A DNA stretch of 64,000 nucleotides, from assembly GCF_025264685.1 (NCBI RefSeq), contig NZ_CP073721.1, positions 3,153,001 to 3,217,000 on the forward strand, read 5' to 3'. Below the pieces are notes generated by a model. That model ran no database searches. It worked only from the letters and a program-made list of their open reading frames with translations, and was not told the DNA's origin. The position numbers and the translations under genes are program-made. This document shows, one piece after another, positions 7,918-16,262 of the stretch; within the stretch, counting starts at the first letter, position 1, and every line of letters starts with the position of its first letter. This stretch comes from Dactylosporangium roseum (GTDB lineage Bacteria > Actinomycetota > Actinomycetes > Mycobacteriales > Micromonosporaceae).

Positions 7918-8606
7918 CCGGCGCACCCGCCATGCCCGTCAAAGGCGTCATCTTCGACCTGGACGGCACGCTGGCGAACACCCCGGACGCGATCACGGCG
8001 ATACTGCAGCGGATCCTGATCGACCGCGAGGTCCACGTGTCCGCGGCAACCGTGCGGAGTCTCGTCGGCCGGCCGCTGGAGCAGAGCATCGCGCACCTGC
8101 TGGGTCTGTCGCCCGGCGATCCGGAGGTCGGGTCCGCCGCTCGCGACTACCACAAACTGTTCCGGGAGTTCGTGGAGGGCAACGTGGACACGTTGGCCTA
8201 TCCCGAGGTCGGCCCCGGCCTCGCCCGCCTGCGGGACGGCGGGCTGCGGCTCGCGGTCGCCACCTCCAAGCCGCGCCGTGCCGCCGAGCGGATTCTGCGG
8301 CTAATGGGCCTGGCCGCGGAGTTCGGGGCGGTCGCCGGCGACGACACGGTGCCGGAAGGCAAGCCCCACCCCGGCATGGCGCTGTACGTCGCGGGCCGGC
8401 TCGGACTGGGGCCGGCGGAGTGTGTCGTGGTGGGCGACGGCGTGGCCGACATCGCCATGGGCGTGGCCGCCGGGATGCAGACGATCGGCGTCTCGTACGG
8501 GGTTGCCACCGCCGCGGAGTTGATCGACGCGGGCGCGGACCGGATCGCCGACACGTTCGGCGAGCTGGTCGCGCTGATCGGAGCCGAAACGGAGAGGACA
8601 CCATGA
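7914..8606 (+). CDS. HAD-family phosphatase (AlnB-like)
   Basis: 230 aa, phosphoglycolate-phosphatase type. The nucleophile motif FDLDGTLANT lies at about residues 15-24, motif II is AVATSK, and motif III/IV is PEGKPHPG...VVVGDGVADIAMG. The GTG start overlaps the glycosidase stop (GTGA), giving translational coupling; ATG 7932 is an alternative start. In alnumycin biosynthesis AlnB removes the 5'-phosphate from the C-ribosylated polyketide formed by AlnA; the same two-step reaction is inferred here. The enzyme is soluble and Mg-dependent by family. Substrate specificity cannot be read from sequence. Confidence 0.88.
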   Translation: MTGAPAMPVKGVIFDLDGTLANTPDAITAILQRILIDREVHVSAATVRSLVGRPLEQSIAHLLGLSPGDPEVGSAARDYHKLFREFVEGNVDTLAYPEVGPGLARLRDGGLRLAVATSKPRRAAERILRLMGLAAEFGAVAGDDTVPEGKPHPGMALYVAGRLGLGPAECVVVGDGVADIAMGVAAGMQTIGVSYGVATAAELIDAGADRIADTFGELVALIGAETERTP

Positions 8607-9589
8607 CCGACACGGACGCCAAGATCCTCTGGGAGAGCGACTTCCGCACCGGATTCACCGCCGGGGCGCCGGACGCGCACTGGCGGTTCGTCCAACCGAC
8701 CGCCGACATCGTCGCCAACGACGCGGTGATCGGCCTCGGCCGGGACGGACTGCGGCTCGTGGCGTCCGGACTTCATCCGGTCACCGGCGAGCCGGCCTTC
8801 ACCAAGACGGTGGCCAGCGAGGTCGACACCGGCGGGATACCCGGCTTCGTGGACCACGCCAAGTGGATCGCGTACGTCAATCGGCAGGCGTCCTCCGGCA
8901 TCCAGGGCTTCGATGCGGTGCCGGGACGGGTGCTGAGCTGCGACGCGACGATCTCCGGCCGGACGTACGGGACCGGCGGCCACCCGTTCGGCAACGCGGT
9001 GCACGACCCCGATGACGACCTGCGGCTGGCCGGATCGATGCTCAACAGCATCGACCCGGAGACGTCGGTGGCCTTCGACTTCATCCTCACCAACAAGCGC
9101 GTCTACGCCTTCTACGGCCGGACGAACTTCGCCCGGCGGCACCTGGGCCGCTACGCGTCCTTCGCCCACAGCGTCCCGCTCGCGGACCGGTCACCGCAGG
9201 ACAGCCATCGCGTCCGGATCGCCTACGACCGCGGCGCCGGAGTGGTGCGGTGGCTGCTCGAGGGCGAGGAGGTGCTGCGGGTCGACCGGATCGGGCACCA
9301 ACTCGGCCGGGACACCCTGACCCTCGACGAGGGCGGCGAGCCGTCGACCGTGGAGCCGCGTCAGCTATCGTTCGGCATGGGCATGCTGACGCTGCTGGAC
9401 GGTTCCTGGCCGACGGGCCGAGGCCTGGTCCGGCTGTCGAGGGCGACGACGTACTACCGTCCGGACACCGGCGAGCCGGTCGAACAATCCTTCGTGGACG
9501 AGCAGAGCCTGGCGTCCAGCCGGCTGTTCGGCCAGGGGGCGGAGCTGACCATCGGCGGATTCACGGTGAGCAGTTCCGCCGCTGCGTGA
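8603..9589 (+). CDS. conserved actinobacterial protein of unknown function, paralogue 2 (DUF6081-like)
   Basis: 328 aa, starting at ATG 8603 with GGAGAGGA upstream and ATGA overlap with the phosphatase stop. It matches the 4814-5815 product over its whole length: ILWESDFRTGF, HPFGNAVHDPDDDLRLAG, AFDFILTNKRVYAFYGR, FAHSVPLADRSPQD, VDRIGHQLGRDTL and FGMGMLTLLDG. No catalytic motif, signal peptide or membrane segment is recognisable; the strand-rich pattern suggests a beta-sandwich. Two diverged copies in one operon suggest two related steps or a hetero-oligomer. A function in binding or rearranging the polyketide-sugar intermediate is inference from position only. Confidence 0.75.
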   Translation: MTDTDAKILWESDFRTGFTAGAPDAHWRFVQPTADIVANDAVIGLGRDGLRLVASGLHPVTGEPAFTKTVASEVDTGGIPGFVDHAKWIAYVNRQASSGIQGFDAVPGRVLSCDATISGRTYGTGGHPFGNAVHDPDDDLRLAGSMLNSIDPETSVAFDFILTNKRVYAFYGRTNFARRHLGRYASFAHSVPLADRSPQDSHRVRIAYDRGAGVVRWLLEGEEVLRVDRIGHQLGRDTLTLDEGGEPSTVEPRQLSFGMGMLTLLDGSWPTGRGLVRLSRATTYYRPDTGEPVEQSFVDEQSLASSRLFGQGAELTIGGFTVSSSAAA

Positions 9590-9721
9590 CGGGGGTAGCC
9601 TGTACCGGTCGAGCCGCCTCGGCCGGTCGAGCGCTGGTGGATCGCCGTTGCGAGGCGGTAGCGTGGATTGAAACCGCGACATTCGGTCCGGTAGCGAGGC
9701 GTGGCACGAGGAGCGGCTAGC

Positions 9722-10216
9722 ATGGCATCGAAACGGGAGCCACAGGCCGGATTGCACACCGACGAGGCGACCCGGGCGATGCTCCTGCTGATGCCGCGCG
9801 TGATCGGCCGCCTCAAACGGACCCCGTTGCCGGAGCAGCTACAGTCGATGAATCTGGCGCCGCGGCATCTCTCGCTGCTGGCCTACCTGCTGTTCGACGG
9901 CCCGATGCTGGTCAACCAGCTCGCCGCCCGGCTGGAGGTGACACCGAGCACGGTGAGCCTCATGGTCAGCGACCTGAGCCGACAGGGTGTGGTGGAGCGG
10001 CAGGCCGACCCCGACGACGGCCGGCGTACCATCGTCGCCATCACCCAGGAGCCGTCGACCCGGACGGCCATCGAGCGGTGGCTGGCGAACGGGGCGAACT
10101 CGTGGCGCAAGGTGTTCGAGCCGCTAACGCCGGAGCAGCGGGCCATGTTCGTGGAGACGATCGAGGCGTACGAGCAGGAGGCGTCCAAGGCGTCCCCGGC
10201 GGAGACCGCCGATTGA
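9722..10216 (+). CDS. MarR-family transcriptional regulator
   Basis: 164 aa winged-helix protein. The recognition region reads LVNQLAARLEVTPSTVSLMVSDLSRQGVVERQADPDDGRRTIVAIT, the classic MarR HTH plus wing (DDGRR). ATG 9722 is preceded by GAGGAG eight bases upstream; GTG 9701 is less likely. It is transcribed in the same direction as the C-ribosylation operon after a 132-base gap, so it may have its own promoter. MarR proteins usually sense phenolic or aromatic ligands, which fits control of aromatic polyketide genes or their export, though no exporter lies in this left part. The target operators are not identified; the palindromes at 2301 and 6948 are candidates. Confidence 0.85.
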   Translation: MASKREPQAGLHTDEATRAMLLLMPRVIGRLKRTPLPEQLQSMNLAPRHLSLLAYLLFDGPMLVNQLAARLEVTPSTVSLMVSDLSRQGVVERQADPDDGRRTIVAITQEPSTRTAIERWLANGANSWRKVFEPLTPEQRAMFVETIEAYEQEASKASPAETAD

Positions 10217-10256
10217 CCCGGTGCCCGGTCGCGGGACGAAACGGCAGCTCGGGGCG

Positions 10257-11285
10257 CTAGCATTCCGCCATTTCGGCCGCCTTCGCGGCCTGCCGGAGGA
10301 TCTCCAGCCGCCCCGCCAGGTCGGTGTGGTTGGCCGACACCATGATGCTCAGGACCGTCACCCCGGCCTCGGCGTACTCCCGCATCCGGTCGGCGATCCG
10401 CTCCACCGGCCCGATCAGGGCGGTGCGATCGATGAATCCCGCCGGTACCGCCGCGGCGCTGCCCCGCAGGTCACCGGCCAGCAAATGGTTCCGGAACTCC
10501 AGGATGTCCTTCTCGTAGCCCATCTCCGTGGCCAGTCGACAGTAGAAGTTGTCCTTCGGGCCGCCGATGCCCAGCAGGCGCGCGTAGTGCGCGCGGAGGC
10601 TGTCGGCCGCCGCCCCCGCGTTGTCGCCCACTGCCATCGCCGCGAACAAGACCACCTCGAAGCCGGTCAGGTCCTTCCCCCGGCGGCGCCGTCCGGTCAG
10701 CAGCTCCGCGCGGGACCGGGTCAACGCCGCCGGTGTGGTGAACCCGCACAGCCATCCATCCGCGATCTCGCCGGTGAGCTGGATGCTCCGTGGCCCGACG
10801 GCGCCGAGATAGATCGGCAGCTCACGATCGACCGGGTGGGTGAGCAGCCGCAGCGGCGCGTTCTCGTGACCCCAGGCGGGCAGGGCGAAGTGCTTGCCGG
10901 CGTAGCGGACCGGGTTGCCGGAGAGTGCCCGGCGGACCACCTCCACGTACTCGCGGGTGCGCTCCAGCGGATGGTCGAACCGGACGCCGTACCATCCGTC
11001 GGACACGTGCGGGTTGGACACCCCGAGCCCGAGCCGGAACCGGCCGCCGCTCAGCGCGTCGAGGGTGGCGGCGGTGAGCGCCGCAGCACCCGGCTGCCGG
11101 GCTGGGATCTGCATCACACCCGAGGCCAGACCGATCCGGCTGGTCTGTCCGGCGACGAGACCGAGGACACTGGGGGCGTCCGACTGGTACCCCTCGGCCG
11201 CCAGCGCGAGCTCGAAACCCAGTCGCTCCGCCTCCTGGGCGAGCTCGCCGGCTCCCTCGTGGACAAGGTTGACTCCGAGACGCAT
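10257..11285 (-). CDS. luciferase-like (LLM class) flavin/F420-dependent oxidoreductase
   Basis: 342 aa with the bacterial luciferase-like TIM barrel pattern: MRLGVNLVHE, AAEGYQSDAPSVLGLVAGQTSRIGLASGVMQIPARQP, LDALSGGRFRLGLGVS and LPIYLGAVGP. The group includes F420-dependent reductases and FMN monooxygenases; cofactor choice cannot be fixed from sequence. Start ATG 11285 has GGAGGAAAGGA upstream. It ends the leftward set KSIII-SDR-LLM with a 48-base gap to the SDR, and may catalyse an oxidation or reduction on the polyketide. It converges with the MarR gene. Confidence 0.82.
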   Translation of the reverse strand: MRLGVNLVHEGAGELAQEAERLGFELALAAEGYQSDAPSVLGLVAGQTSRIGLASGVMQIPARQPGAAALTAATLDALSGGRFRLGLGVSNPHVSDGWYGVRFDHPLERTREYVEVVRRALSGNPVRYAGKHFALPAWGHENAPLRLLTHPVDRELPIYLGAVGPRSIQLTGEIADGWLCGFTTPAALTRSRAELLTGRRRRGKDLTGFEVVLFAAMAVGDNAGAAADSLRAHYARLLGIGGPKDNFYCRLATEMGYEKDILEFRNHLLAGDLRGSAAAVPAGFIDRTALIGPVERIADRMREYAEAGVTVLSIMVSANHTDLAGRLEILRQAAKAAEMAEC

Positions 11286-11333
11286 ACGGCTTCCTTTCCT
11301 CCGTCGACGACGATCTGGACGAGCGCGGTCCGC

Positions 11334-12071
11334 TCAGCGCAGGTGTGCTCCGCCGTCGACGAGCAGCACCTGGCCGGTGGTGTAGGCGGCGCCGGACAGT
11401 GCGCTCACCGCCGCGGCCACGTCCTCCGGTTGTCCGACCCGACGTAGCGGCGCTAGCTGGGCGACCTGCTCGGCGATAGGGGCGAAGAAGTCCGTTCCCT
11501 GGGTCCGCGGAGTCTCCACCAACCCGGGCGCCACCGCGTTCACCCGTACCTCAGGACCCACGGTGGCGGCCAGCAGCCGGGTCAGGTGCTCGATGGCTGC
11601 CTTGCTCACGGCGTACGGGATGGAACTACCGGCCGGTCGGCTGCCGGCGATGGACGAGACGTTGACGATCGAACCGCCCCCACCGGACCGCAGCGCCGGC
11701 ATCGCCGCCACCGTGAGCTGCCAGGTACCGAAGACGTTGACCTCGAAGATCTCCCGCCAGACCGCACCGGTCGCCGCCGCCAACTCGGCGTGGGGGATCG
11801 CCCGAGTGACGCCGGCGTTGTTGACCAGGACGTCGAGCCGGCCGAAGTGCGCCACGGCGGTGTCGACAAGGCGTCGGCAGTCCTCCTCGCGGGCGATGTC
11901 GGCCTGCACGTACAGCGCGTCCGGGAGGGACGCCGCCACCTTCATCCCGGCCTCGACGGAGCGCGCCGAATTGACCACTATCGAAAAGCCGTCCACCGCC
12001 AGGCGTCGCGCGATCGCCTCACCGATCCCCGACGACGACCCGGTCACGAGCGCGACCCGACTGGTGCTCAT
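11334..12071 (-). CDS. short-chain dehydrogenase/reductase (FabG-like)
   Basis: 245 aa, classical SDR. The Rossmann loop TGSSSGIG lies at the N-terminus, VNNAGVTRAI at about residue 80, the catalytic Ser in IVNVSSIAGSR, and YAVSK provides the Tyr-x-x-x-Lys pair. The C-terminal GQVLLVDGG is typical of FabG-like ketoreductases. ATG 12071 is chosen (GGAGGA five bases upstream); the longer frame to 12200 is unsupported. Between KSIII and the luciferase-like enzyme it could be a polyketide ketoreductase or a tailoring dehydrogenase. Confidence 0.87.
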   Translation of the reverse strand: MSTSRVALVTGSSSGIGEAIARRLAVDGFSIVVNSARSVEAGMKVAASLPDALYVQADIAREEDCRRLVDTAVAHFGRLDVLVNNAGVTRAIPHAELAAATGAVWREIFEVNVFGTWQLTVAAMPALRSGGGGSIVNVSSIAGSRPAGSSIPYAVSKAAIEHLTRLLAATVGPEVRVNAVAPGLVETPRTQGTDFFAPIAEQVAQLAPLRRVGQPEDVAAAVSALSGAAYTTGQVLLVDGGAHLR

Positions 12072-12196
12072 GAGGTCCTCCACGTGTAGCGTCCATGGCC
12101 GGCCTGAACCCACCGACTGCGGGGGCGCGACCACCGTGCGTATACACTGCGCAGCCCGGCTTGACCGCGGATCGCGCCACGGTCGAGCGGATCGCA

Positions 12197-13195
12197 TCAC
12201 GGCAGCGCTACGACCTGCGCGCCGTACACCAAGCCGGAACCGAACCCCATGAGGAGCGCGAGGTCGCCGCTCTTGGCCTGACCGGAGTCGATCATGCGGT
12301 CCATGGCCAGCGGGATCGACGCTGAGGACGTGTTGCCGGCCTCCGCCACGTCCCAGGCGACGGCGACGTTATCGGGCAGTTCCAGGCGCTTGGCGAGCGC
12401 CTCCGTGATCCGGCCGTTGGCCTGGTGCGGGACGAACGCACCGAGATCGCCGGCGGTCACCCCGGCCTTCTTCATCGCCTCCTCGGCGAGGCCGACCATG
12501 TTCTTGATGGCCCAGCGGAACAGTTCCTGCCCCGCCATACGCAACGCCGGCCACGGCCCGTCGTAGCGCTCGGCGGCCAGCGCGGACCAGTACGGCCGCT
12601 GGCCGACCACGTCGCTGCGCCGCCCGTCGCTGCCCCAGACGGCCGGGCCGATGCCCGCCGCTCCTTCGCCCACCACCACGGCACCGGCACCGTCGGCGAA
12701 GAGGAAGGCCGTAGACCGGTCGTGCAGGTCGCTGATGTCGGTGAGCCGTTCGCTCGCCACGACCAGCACAGGCCCCGCCGCCGCCCCCGAGCGGATCATC
12801 GAGTCGGCGAGGCCGACGCAGTAGCAGAAGCCGGCGCACGCGGCCGAGACGTCGAAAGCGGGCACGCCGACGATGCCGAGTTCCGCGGCGATCAGCGGGG
12901 CCGCACCCGGCGTCTGGCACAGGTGGGTCACCGTGGACACGATCACCGCGGCCACCTCGTGCGGCTCGACTGCGGCCCGTTCGAGCGCCACCCGACCCGC
13001 CTCGGTGCCCATGAAGGTGACCGTTTCCTCCTCGTCCGCCCAGCGGCGTTGCCGGATGCCGGTTCGCGCCCGGATCCACTCGTCGCTCGAGTCGATGTAG
13101 GTGCAGATCTCGTCGTTGTCGACTACCCGCCGTGGCCGGTAGCCCGCCACGGACAGCAGCCGCGTCCCGGGCCCGCGAAGGAATTCGGTTGCCAT
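12197..13195 (-). CDS. beta-ketoacyl-ACP synthase III (FabH-like starter KS)
   Basis: 332 aa. The full Cys-His-Asn triad is visible: VSAACAGFCY, VPHQANGRI and AGNTSSASIPLA, with the family signature SSDEWIRARTGIRQRRW near residue 40. ATG 13195 has GAGGAG about ten bases upstream; the longer frame to 13267 lacks support. KSIII enzymes prime type II systems with acyl-CoA starters such as butyryl or propionyl, as in alnumycin-type pathways; they can also act as acyltransferases. Its position opposite the KSbeta operon suggests it primes the same polyketide with a non-acetate starter, although a second fatty-acid FabH is possible. Confidence 0.88.
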   Translation of the reverse strand: MATEFLRGPGTRLLSVAGYRPRRVVDNDEICTYIDSSDEWIRARTGIRQRRWADEEETVTFMGTEAGRVALERAAVEPHEVAAVIVSTVTHLCQTPGAAPLIAAELGIVGVPAFDVSAACAGFCYCVGLADSMIRSGAAAGPVLVVASERLTDISDLHDRSTAFLFADGAGAVVVGEGAAGIGPAVWGSDGRRSDVVGQRPYWSALAAERYDGPWPALRMAGQELFRWAIKNMVGLAEEAMKKAGVTAGDLGAFVPHQANGRITEALAKRLELPDNVAVAWDVAEAGNTSSASIPLAMDRMIDSGQAKSGDLALLMGFGSGLVYGAQVVALP

Positions 13196-13438
13196 GTCGC
13201 GCTCGCTCCTCGCGTCGAGTACCCCGACTCGGGCCTTCGTCCTGCCGCCCAGGCTGCCGGCCGGCACTCAAGTGGCGGTGGAGCAAGACATGACCGCCGG
13301 TTCCGCTGCGGTGGCGTTCCAGTCACCGCCCACGGCCCTCCCCGTTGTCCTACGACAGTAGGGCTATAGGCCAGCCATCGCGGATCACGCCACGGTGCAC
13401 CGCGGCACCAGTGGGTCAGCCCATGGATCGGGCCGGGT

Positions 13439-14299
13439 TCACGGCGCCGCCGCGAACCAGCACTCCGGCATCACGGGCGAAGGATGGACGTCCAGCATGA
13501 CGTCCGCCCGTGCCACGAATCCCCATCCGTCCCACTCGTCGGCGCCCGGCTCGGACCGGTCGCCGCGGGTGTAGTACCAGACCAACGGCGCGCCGCCCAA
13601 TTTCGGCACGGCCGACGTCCAGCAGACGAACCAGCTACGGGTCGTATCCATCACGGCGACCTTCTGGTCGCTGTCCGGCTCGGCGTACAGCGCAGCCTCC
13701 TGCCGGTTGGGGCACAGGTAGTCCGACCGCCAGACGTGCCCGGCCCGGCGCGCGTCGACGTGCCGCACACCGGCGCGTGCCACACAGGCGCCGGACAGCG
13801 CGGCCGGGGCACCCGAGGTGCCCGGCGAGTCGATGAGCGGCCGTTCGGCGGTGCTGCTGGTCACGGCGGTCGCCGCGACCAGCAGCACCGCCGGCACCAG
13901 CCACAGCACCGCCCTCGACCGCACCCTGCGGACCGCCGGTGGGGCCGTCCCGGCCGCGGACCGCTCGTCCACCGGCGCGTCCGGCTCGATCACGGTGACG
14001 GCCTGCCCCGGGTCGAACGCCGCGTCCGGTCCCGCATCGTTGTGGACGGGCCGCCGGTCGGCGCTGATCTGCCACAGCCGCCGCAGCTCCGCGATTTCCT
14101 GGTCGGTGGCGTCGCATTCACGGGCCCACAGCTCGATGATGCTGAATTGCGCGGGAACCGCGTCGCCGGCGGTATACCGGTGCAGCGCCGACTTGCTGAC
14201 TCCCAACCGCCTCGCCAGGGCTTCGAAACTGCGACCTTTGCGGTCCTTCAGCACTCTCAGGCTGGTCGCCAATGTGTTTGCGGTAGCAGGATGCACCAT
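13439..14299 (-). CDS. XRE-type DNA-binding protein with membrane anchor and extracytoplasmic domain
   Basis: 286 aa. Residues 10-60 form a Cro/C1-type HTH (RSFEALARRLGVSKSALHRYTAGDAVP), a pattern common in streptomycete helix-turn-helix proteins. One hydrophobic segment at about 130-148 follows a basic stretch (RRVRSRA), so the N-terminus is predicted inside and residues 150-286 outside. The outer part has four cysteines and an aromatic-rich sequence suggesting an SH3-like or other small beta domain. The ATG at 14299 has GGGGGA upstream. It is divergent from the secreted propeller proteins, and could couple envelope status to their transcription; this is inference. Confidence 0.75.
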   Translation of the reverse strand: MVHPATANTLATSLRVLKDRKGRSFEALARRLGVSKSALHRYTAGDAVPAQFSIIELWARECDATDQEIAELRRLWQISADRRPVHNDAGPDAAFDPGQAVTVIEPDAPVDERSAAGTAPPAVRRVRSRAVLWLVPAVLLVAATAVTSSTAERPLIDSPGTSGAPAALSGACVARAGVRHVDARRAGHVWRSDYLCPNRQEAALYAEPDSDQKVAVMDTTRSWFVCWTSAVPKLGGAPLVWYYTRGDRSEPGADEWDGWGFVARADVMLDVHPSPVMPECWFAAAP

Positions 14300-14622
14300 C
14301 GTTCCCCCAGGTCGACGTTAGGGGACAGGCTAGAGCAAGACCATCTTCTATCCCACCCCCCTCAGGGAAATGCCTGGTCAATGGGCATCCCATCCCGTCC
14401 CGTCCCGGGATCTCTTCCGCCTGGCGGCGCCGCTGGACACGATGAGCCGGCCGACGGACGGGTTACCCGGATCCGAACACCACAGAAACAGCACCCGCGA
14501 CCGCACCTGCCTCCACGAGCGCAGCGATTGTCGCGGTGGCCGGATCCGGATCCATTCGCCGGTGCCATTGACCCCCCATTGTCCATCCCTCACGGCATCA
14601 CCATCCCGAAAGGCTCCGCACC
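14300..14622. promoter_or_regulatory. divergent promoter spacer, no gene
   Basis: A 323-base gap between the XRE-type gene and the first secreted propeller gene. It should carry both promoters. I see only short GC-rich direct repeats (CCCGTCCCGTCCCGGG near 14395-14410) and no convincing operator or small gene. Confidence 0.3.
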
Positions 14623-16185
14623 ATGTCAGCGTCCAGATTCTTCCGCCGATTGACGGTCGCCTGTGTGGCCGTCAGTTCCGGACTGTTCACCGCCGCGGTC
14701 GTCGCCGGCCCGGCCGCCGCGGCCCCCTCGGCCCCACCACCGGCAGGGGTTGACACCCACGCCGGGGCAGCCCCCAAGGCCGCCGAGATGGTGGCCGCGG
14801 CGGTCGGCCCCCGACCGCTGTTCCAGCTACCGTTCGCCTGCGGCGCCAGAATCCAGCTTGGCACGTACAACGGCCACGGCGACTACGAGATCGACATGAG
14901 CGCCTCGACGGGCACCCACCTGCTGGCCTCCGCCGGCGGGATCGCCTACCAGGGGCACAGCACCACCGGCGGCAACCAGGTCAGCATCATGCACGACAAC
15001 GGCTGGCGCACCCTGTACCTGCACCTGCAGGACAACTCGTACCAGTTCACCGACGGTCAGCGCGTCGAACAGGGCCAGTACCTCGCCCGCACCGGCAACA
15101 CCGGCACCGCGACCAGCGGCCCGCACCTGCACTACGAGCAGCAGAACCTGATCAACGGCAGTTGGCGCGCAGTGCACGCCTGGATCAACGGGGTCCCGAC
15201 CGACATCACCGACGACGCCCGCGCGAACTCGTACATGGAGACGAGCCGGAACTGCCCGGGCCAGGTCGGCCCGGACGCGGCGGGCCCGTCGACGCTGGTG
15301 GACGGCAGCGGCTCGGTGCACACGTTCGCCCGCGGCATCGACGGCTCGCTCAAGCACTGGTACTGGAACAACGGCTGGCAGTACGACGTTCCGGGTACCG
15401 GCATCGCCAGCTCTCCGGCCACCATCATGGACGGCAGTGGCTCGGTCCACGCTTTCGCCGCCGGCACTGACGGCTCGCTCAAGCACTGGTACTGGGCCAA
15501 CGGCTGGCAGTACGACGTTCCGGGCACCGGCGTTACCGGCACGCCCGGCGTGACCATGGACCGCTCCGGCGCCCTGCAGATCTTCGCCGCCGGTAGCGAC
15601 GGCTCGCTGAAGCACTGGTACTGGGCCAACGGTTGGCAGTACGACGTTCCGGGCACGGGCATCGCCGGTTCCCCGGCCACCGTCGTGGACGGCAGTGGCT
15701 CGGTTCAGGTCTTCGCCGCCGGTAGCGACGGCTCGCTCAAGCACTGGTACTGGAGCAACGGCTGGCAGTACGACGTTCCGGGCACCGGCGTCACCGGCAC
15801 GCCCGGCGTCACCATGGACCGCTCCGGCGCCCTGCAGATCTTCGCCGCCGGTAGCGACGGCTCGCTGAAGCACTGGTACTGGGCCAACGGTTGGCAGTAC
15901 GACGTTCCGGGCACGGGCATCGCCGGTTCCCCGGCCACCGTCGTGGACGGCAGTGGCTCGGTTCAGGTCTTCGCCGCCGGCACCGACGCCTCGCTCAAGC
16001 ACTGGTACTGGAACAACGGCTGGCAGTACGACGTTCCGGGCACCGGCGTAACCGGCACCCCCGGCGTCACCATAGACCGCTCCGGCGCCCTGCAGATCTT
16101 CGCCCGCGGTACCGACGCCTCGCTCAAGCACTGGTACTGGGCCAGCGGCTGGCAGTACGACGTCCCCGGCACCGGCATCGGCTAG
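14623..16185 (+). CDS. secreted M23-like peptidase with seven-repeat propeller lectin domain
   Basis: 520 aa. A Sec signal peptide (basic RFFRR, hydrophobic core, Ala-rich cleavage near residue 34) is followed by a LytM/M23-like domain at about 79-190, with GHGDYEIDM as a degenerate first metal motif and the clear GPHLHYE second motif. Residues 220-520 are seven tandem repeats of about 43 aa, each with DGSLKHWYW and GWQYDVPGTG. Seven copies fit a seven-bladed beta-propeller such as PLL-type fucose-binding lectins. Predicted role: cell-wall or glycan-targeted peptidase or lectin. The first zinc motif does not match the usual HxxxD spacing, so catalytic activity is uncertain. A paralogous propeller is encoded directly downstream. 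Confidence 0.82.
   Translation: MSASRFFRRLTVACVAVSSGLFTAAVVAGPAAAAPSAPPPAGVDTHAGAAPKAAEMVAAAVGPRPLFQLPFACGARIQLGTYNGHGDYEIDMSASTGTHLLASAGGIAYQGHSTTGGNQVSIMHDNGWRTLYLHLQDNSYQFTDGQRVEQGQYLARTGNTGTATSGPHLHYEQQNLINGSWRAVHAWINGVPTDITDDARANSYMETSRNCPGQVGPDAAGPSTLVDGSGSVHTFARGIDGSLKHWYWNNGWQYDVPGTGIASSPATIMDGSGSVHAFAAGTDGSLKHWYWANGWQYDVPGTGVTGTPGVTMDRSGALQIFAAGSDGSLKHWYWANGWQYDVPGTGIAGSPATVVDGSGSVQVFAAGSDGSLKHWYWSNGWQYDVPGTGVTGTPGVTMDRSGALQIFAAGSDGSLKHWYWANGWQYDVPGTGIAGSPATVVDGSGSVQVFAAGTDASLKHWYWNNGWQYDVPGTGVTGTPGVTIDRSGALQIFARGTDASLKHWYWASGWQYDVPGTGIG
15274..16182 (+). repeat. propeller-coding direct repeat, copy 1
   Basis: About 909 bases nearly identical to 16914-17822 at a constant offset of 1640; the only difference I found by eye is T16035 versus C17675 (synonymous). 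Each copy itself consists of seven repeats of about 129 bases encoding propeller blades, of which blades 3 and 5 and blades 4 and 6 are almost the same. Confidence 0.9.
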
Positions 16186-16191
16186 CACGTC

Positions 16192-16227
16192 ACCGGCCCG
16201 AGGTGTTTCTCGGCAGCTCGGGCCGGT
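16192..16227 (+). terminator. hairpin between the two propeller genes
   Basis: Perfect 11-base stem (16192-16202 with 16217-16227) and 14-base loop a few bases after the first stop codon. It may end or attenuate transcription before the second propeller gene, which starts 36 bases further on. Confidence 0.65.
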
Positions 16228-16262
16228 CCCTCCCCAGCCACTCCCTCACCGAAGGACCTTCC

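Noticed and set aside
9611..9645. Direct repeat CCGGTCGAG after the second unknown paralogue
   Set aside because: Two short copies only, no dyad symmetry and no hairpin; probably chance in GC-rich DNA.
10221..11447. 408-codon + strand frame opposite the luciferase-like gene
   Set aside because: The - strand product has a full luciferase-like pattern and a good ribosome binding site; the + frame is an antisense shadow.
14827..16188. Long - strand frame and short repeated - strand frames through the propeller repeats (also 16590-18005)
   Set aside because: Their repeat pattern only mirrors the + strand propeller; no signal peptide, start site or family match of their own.
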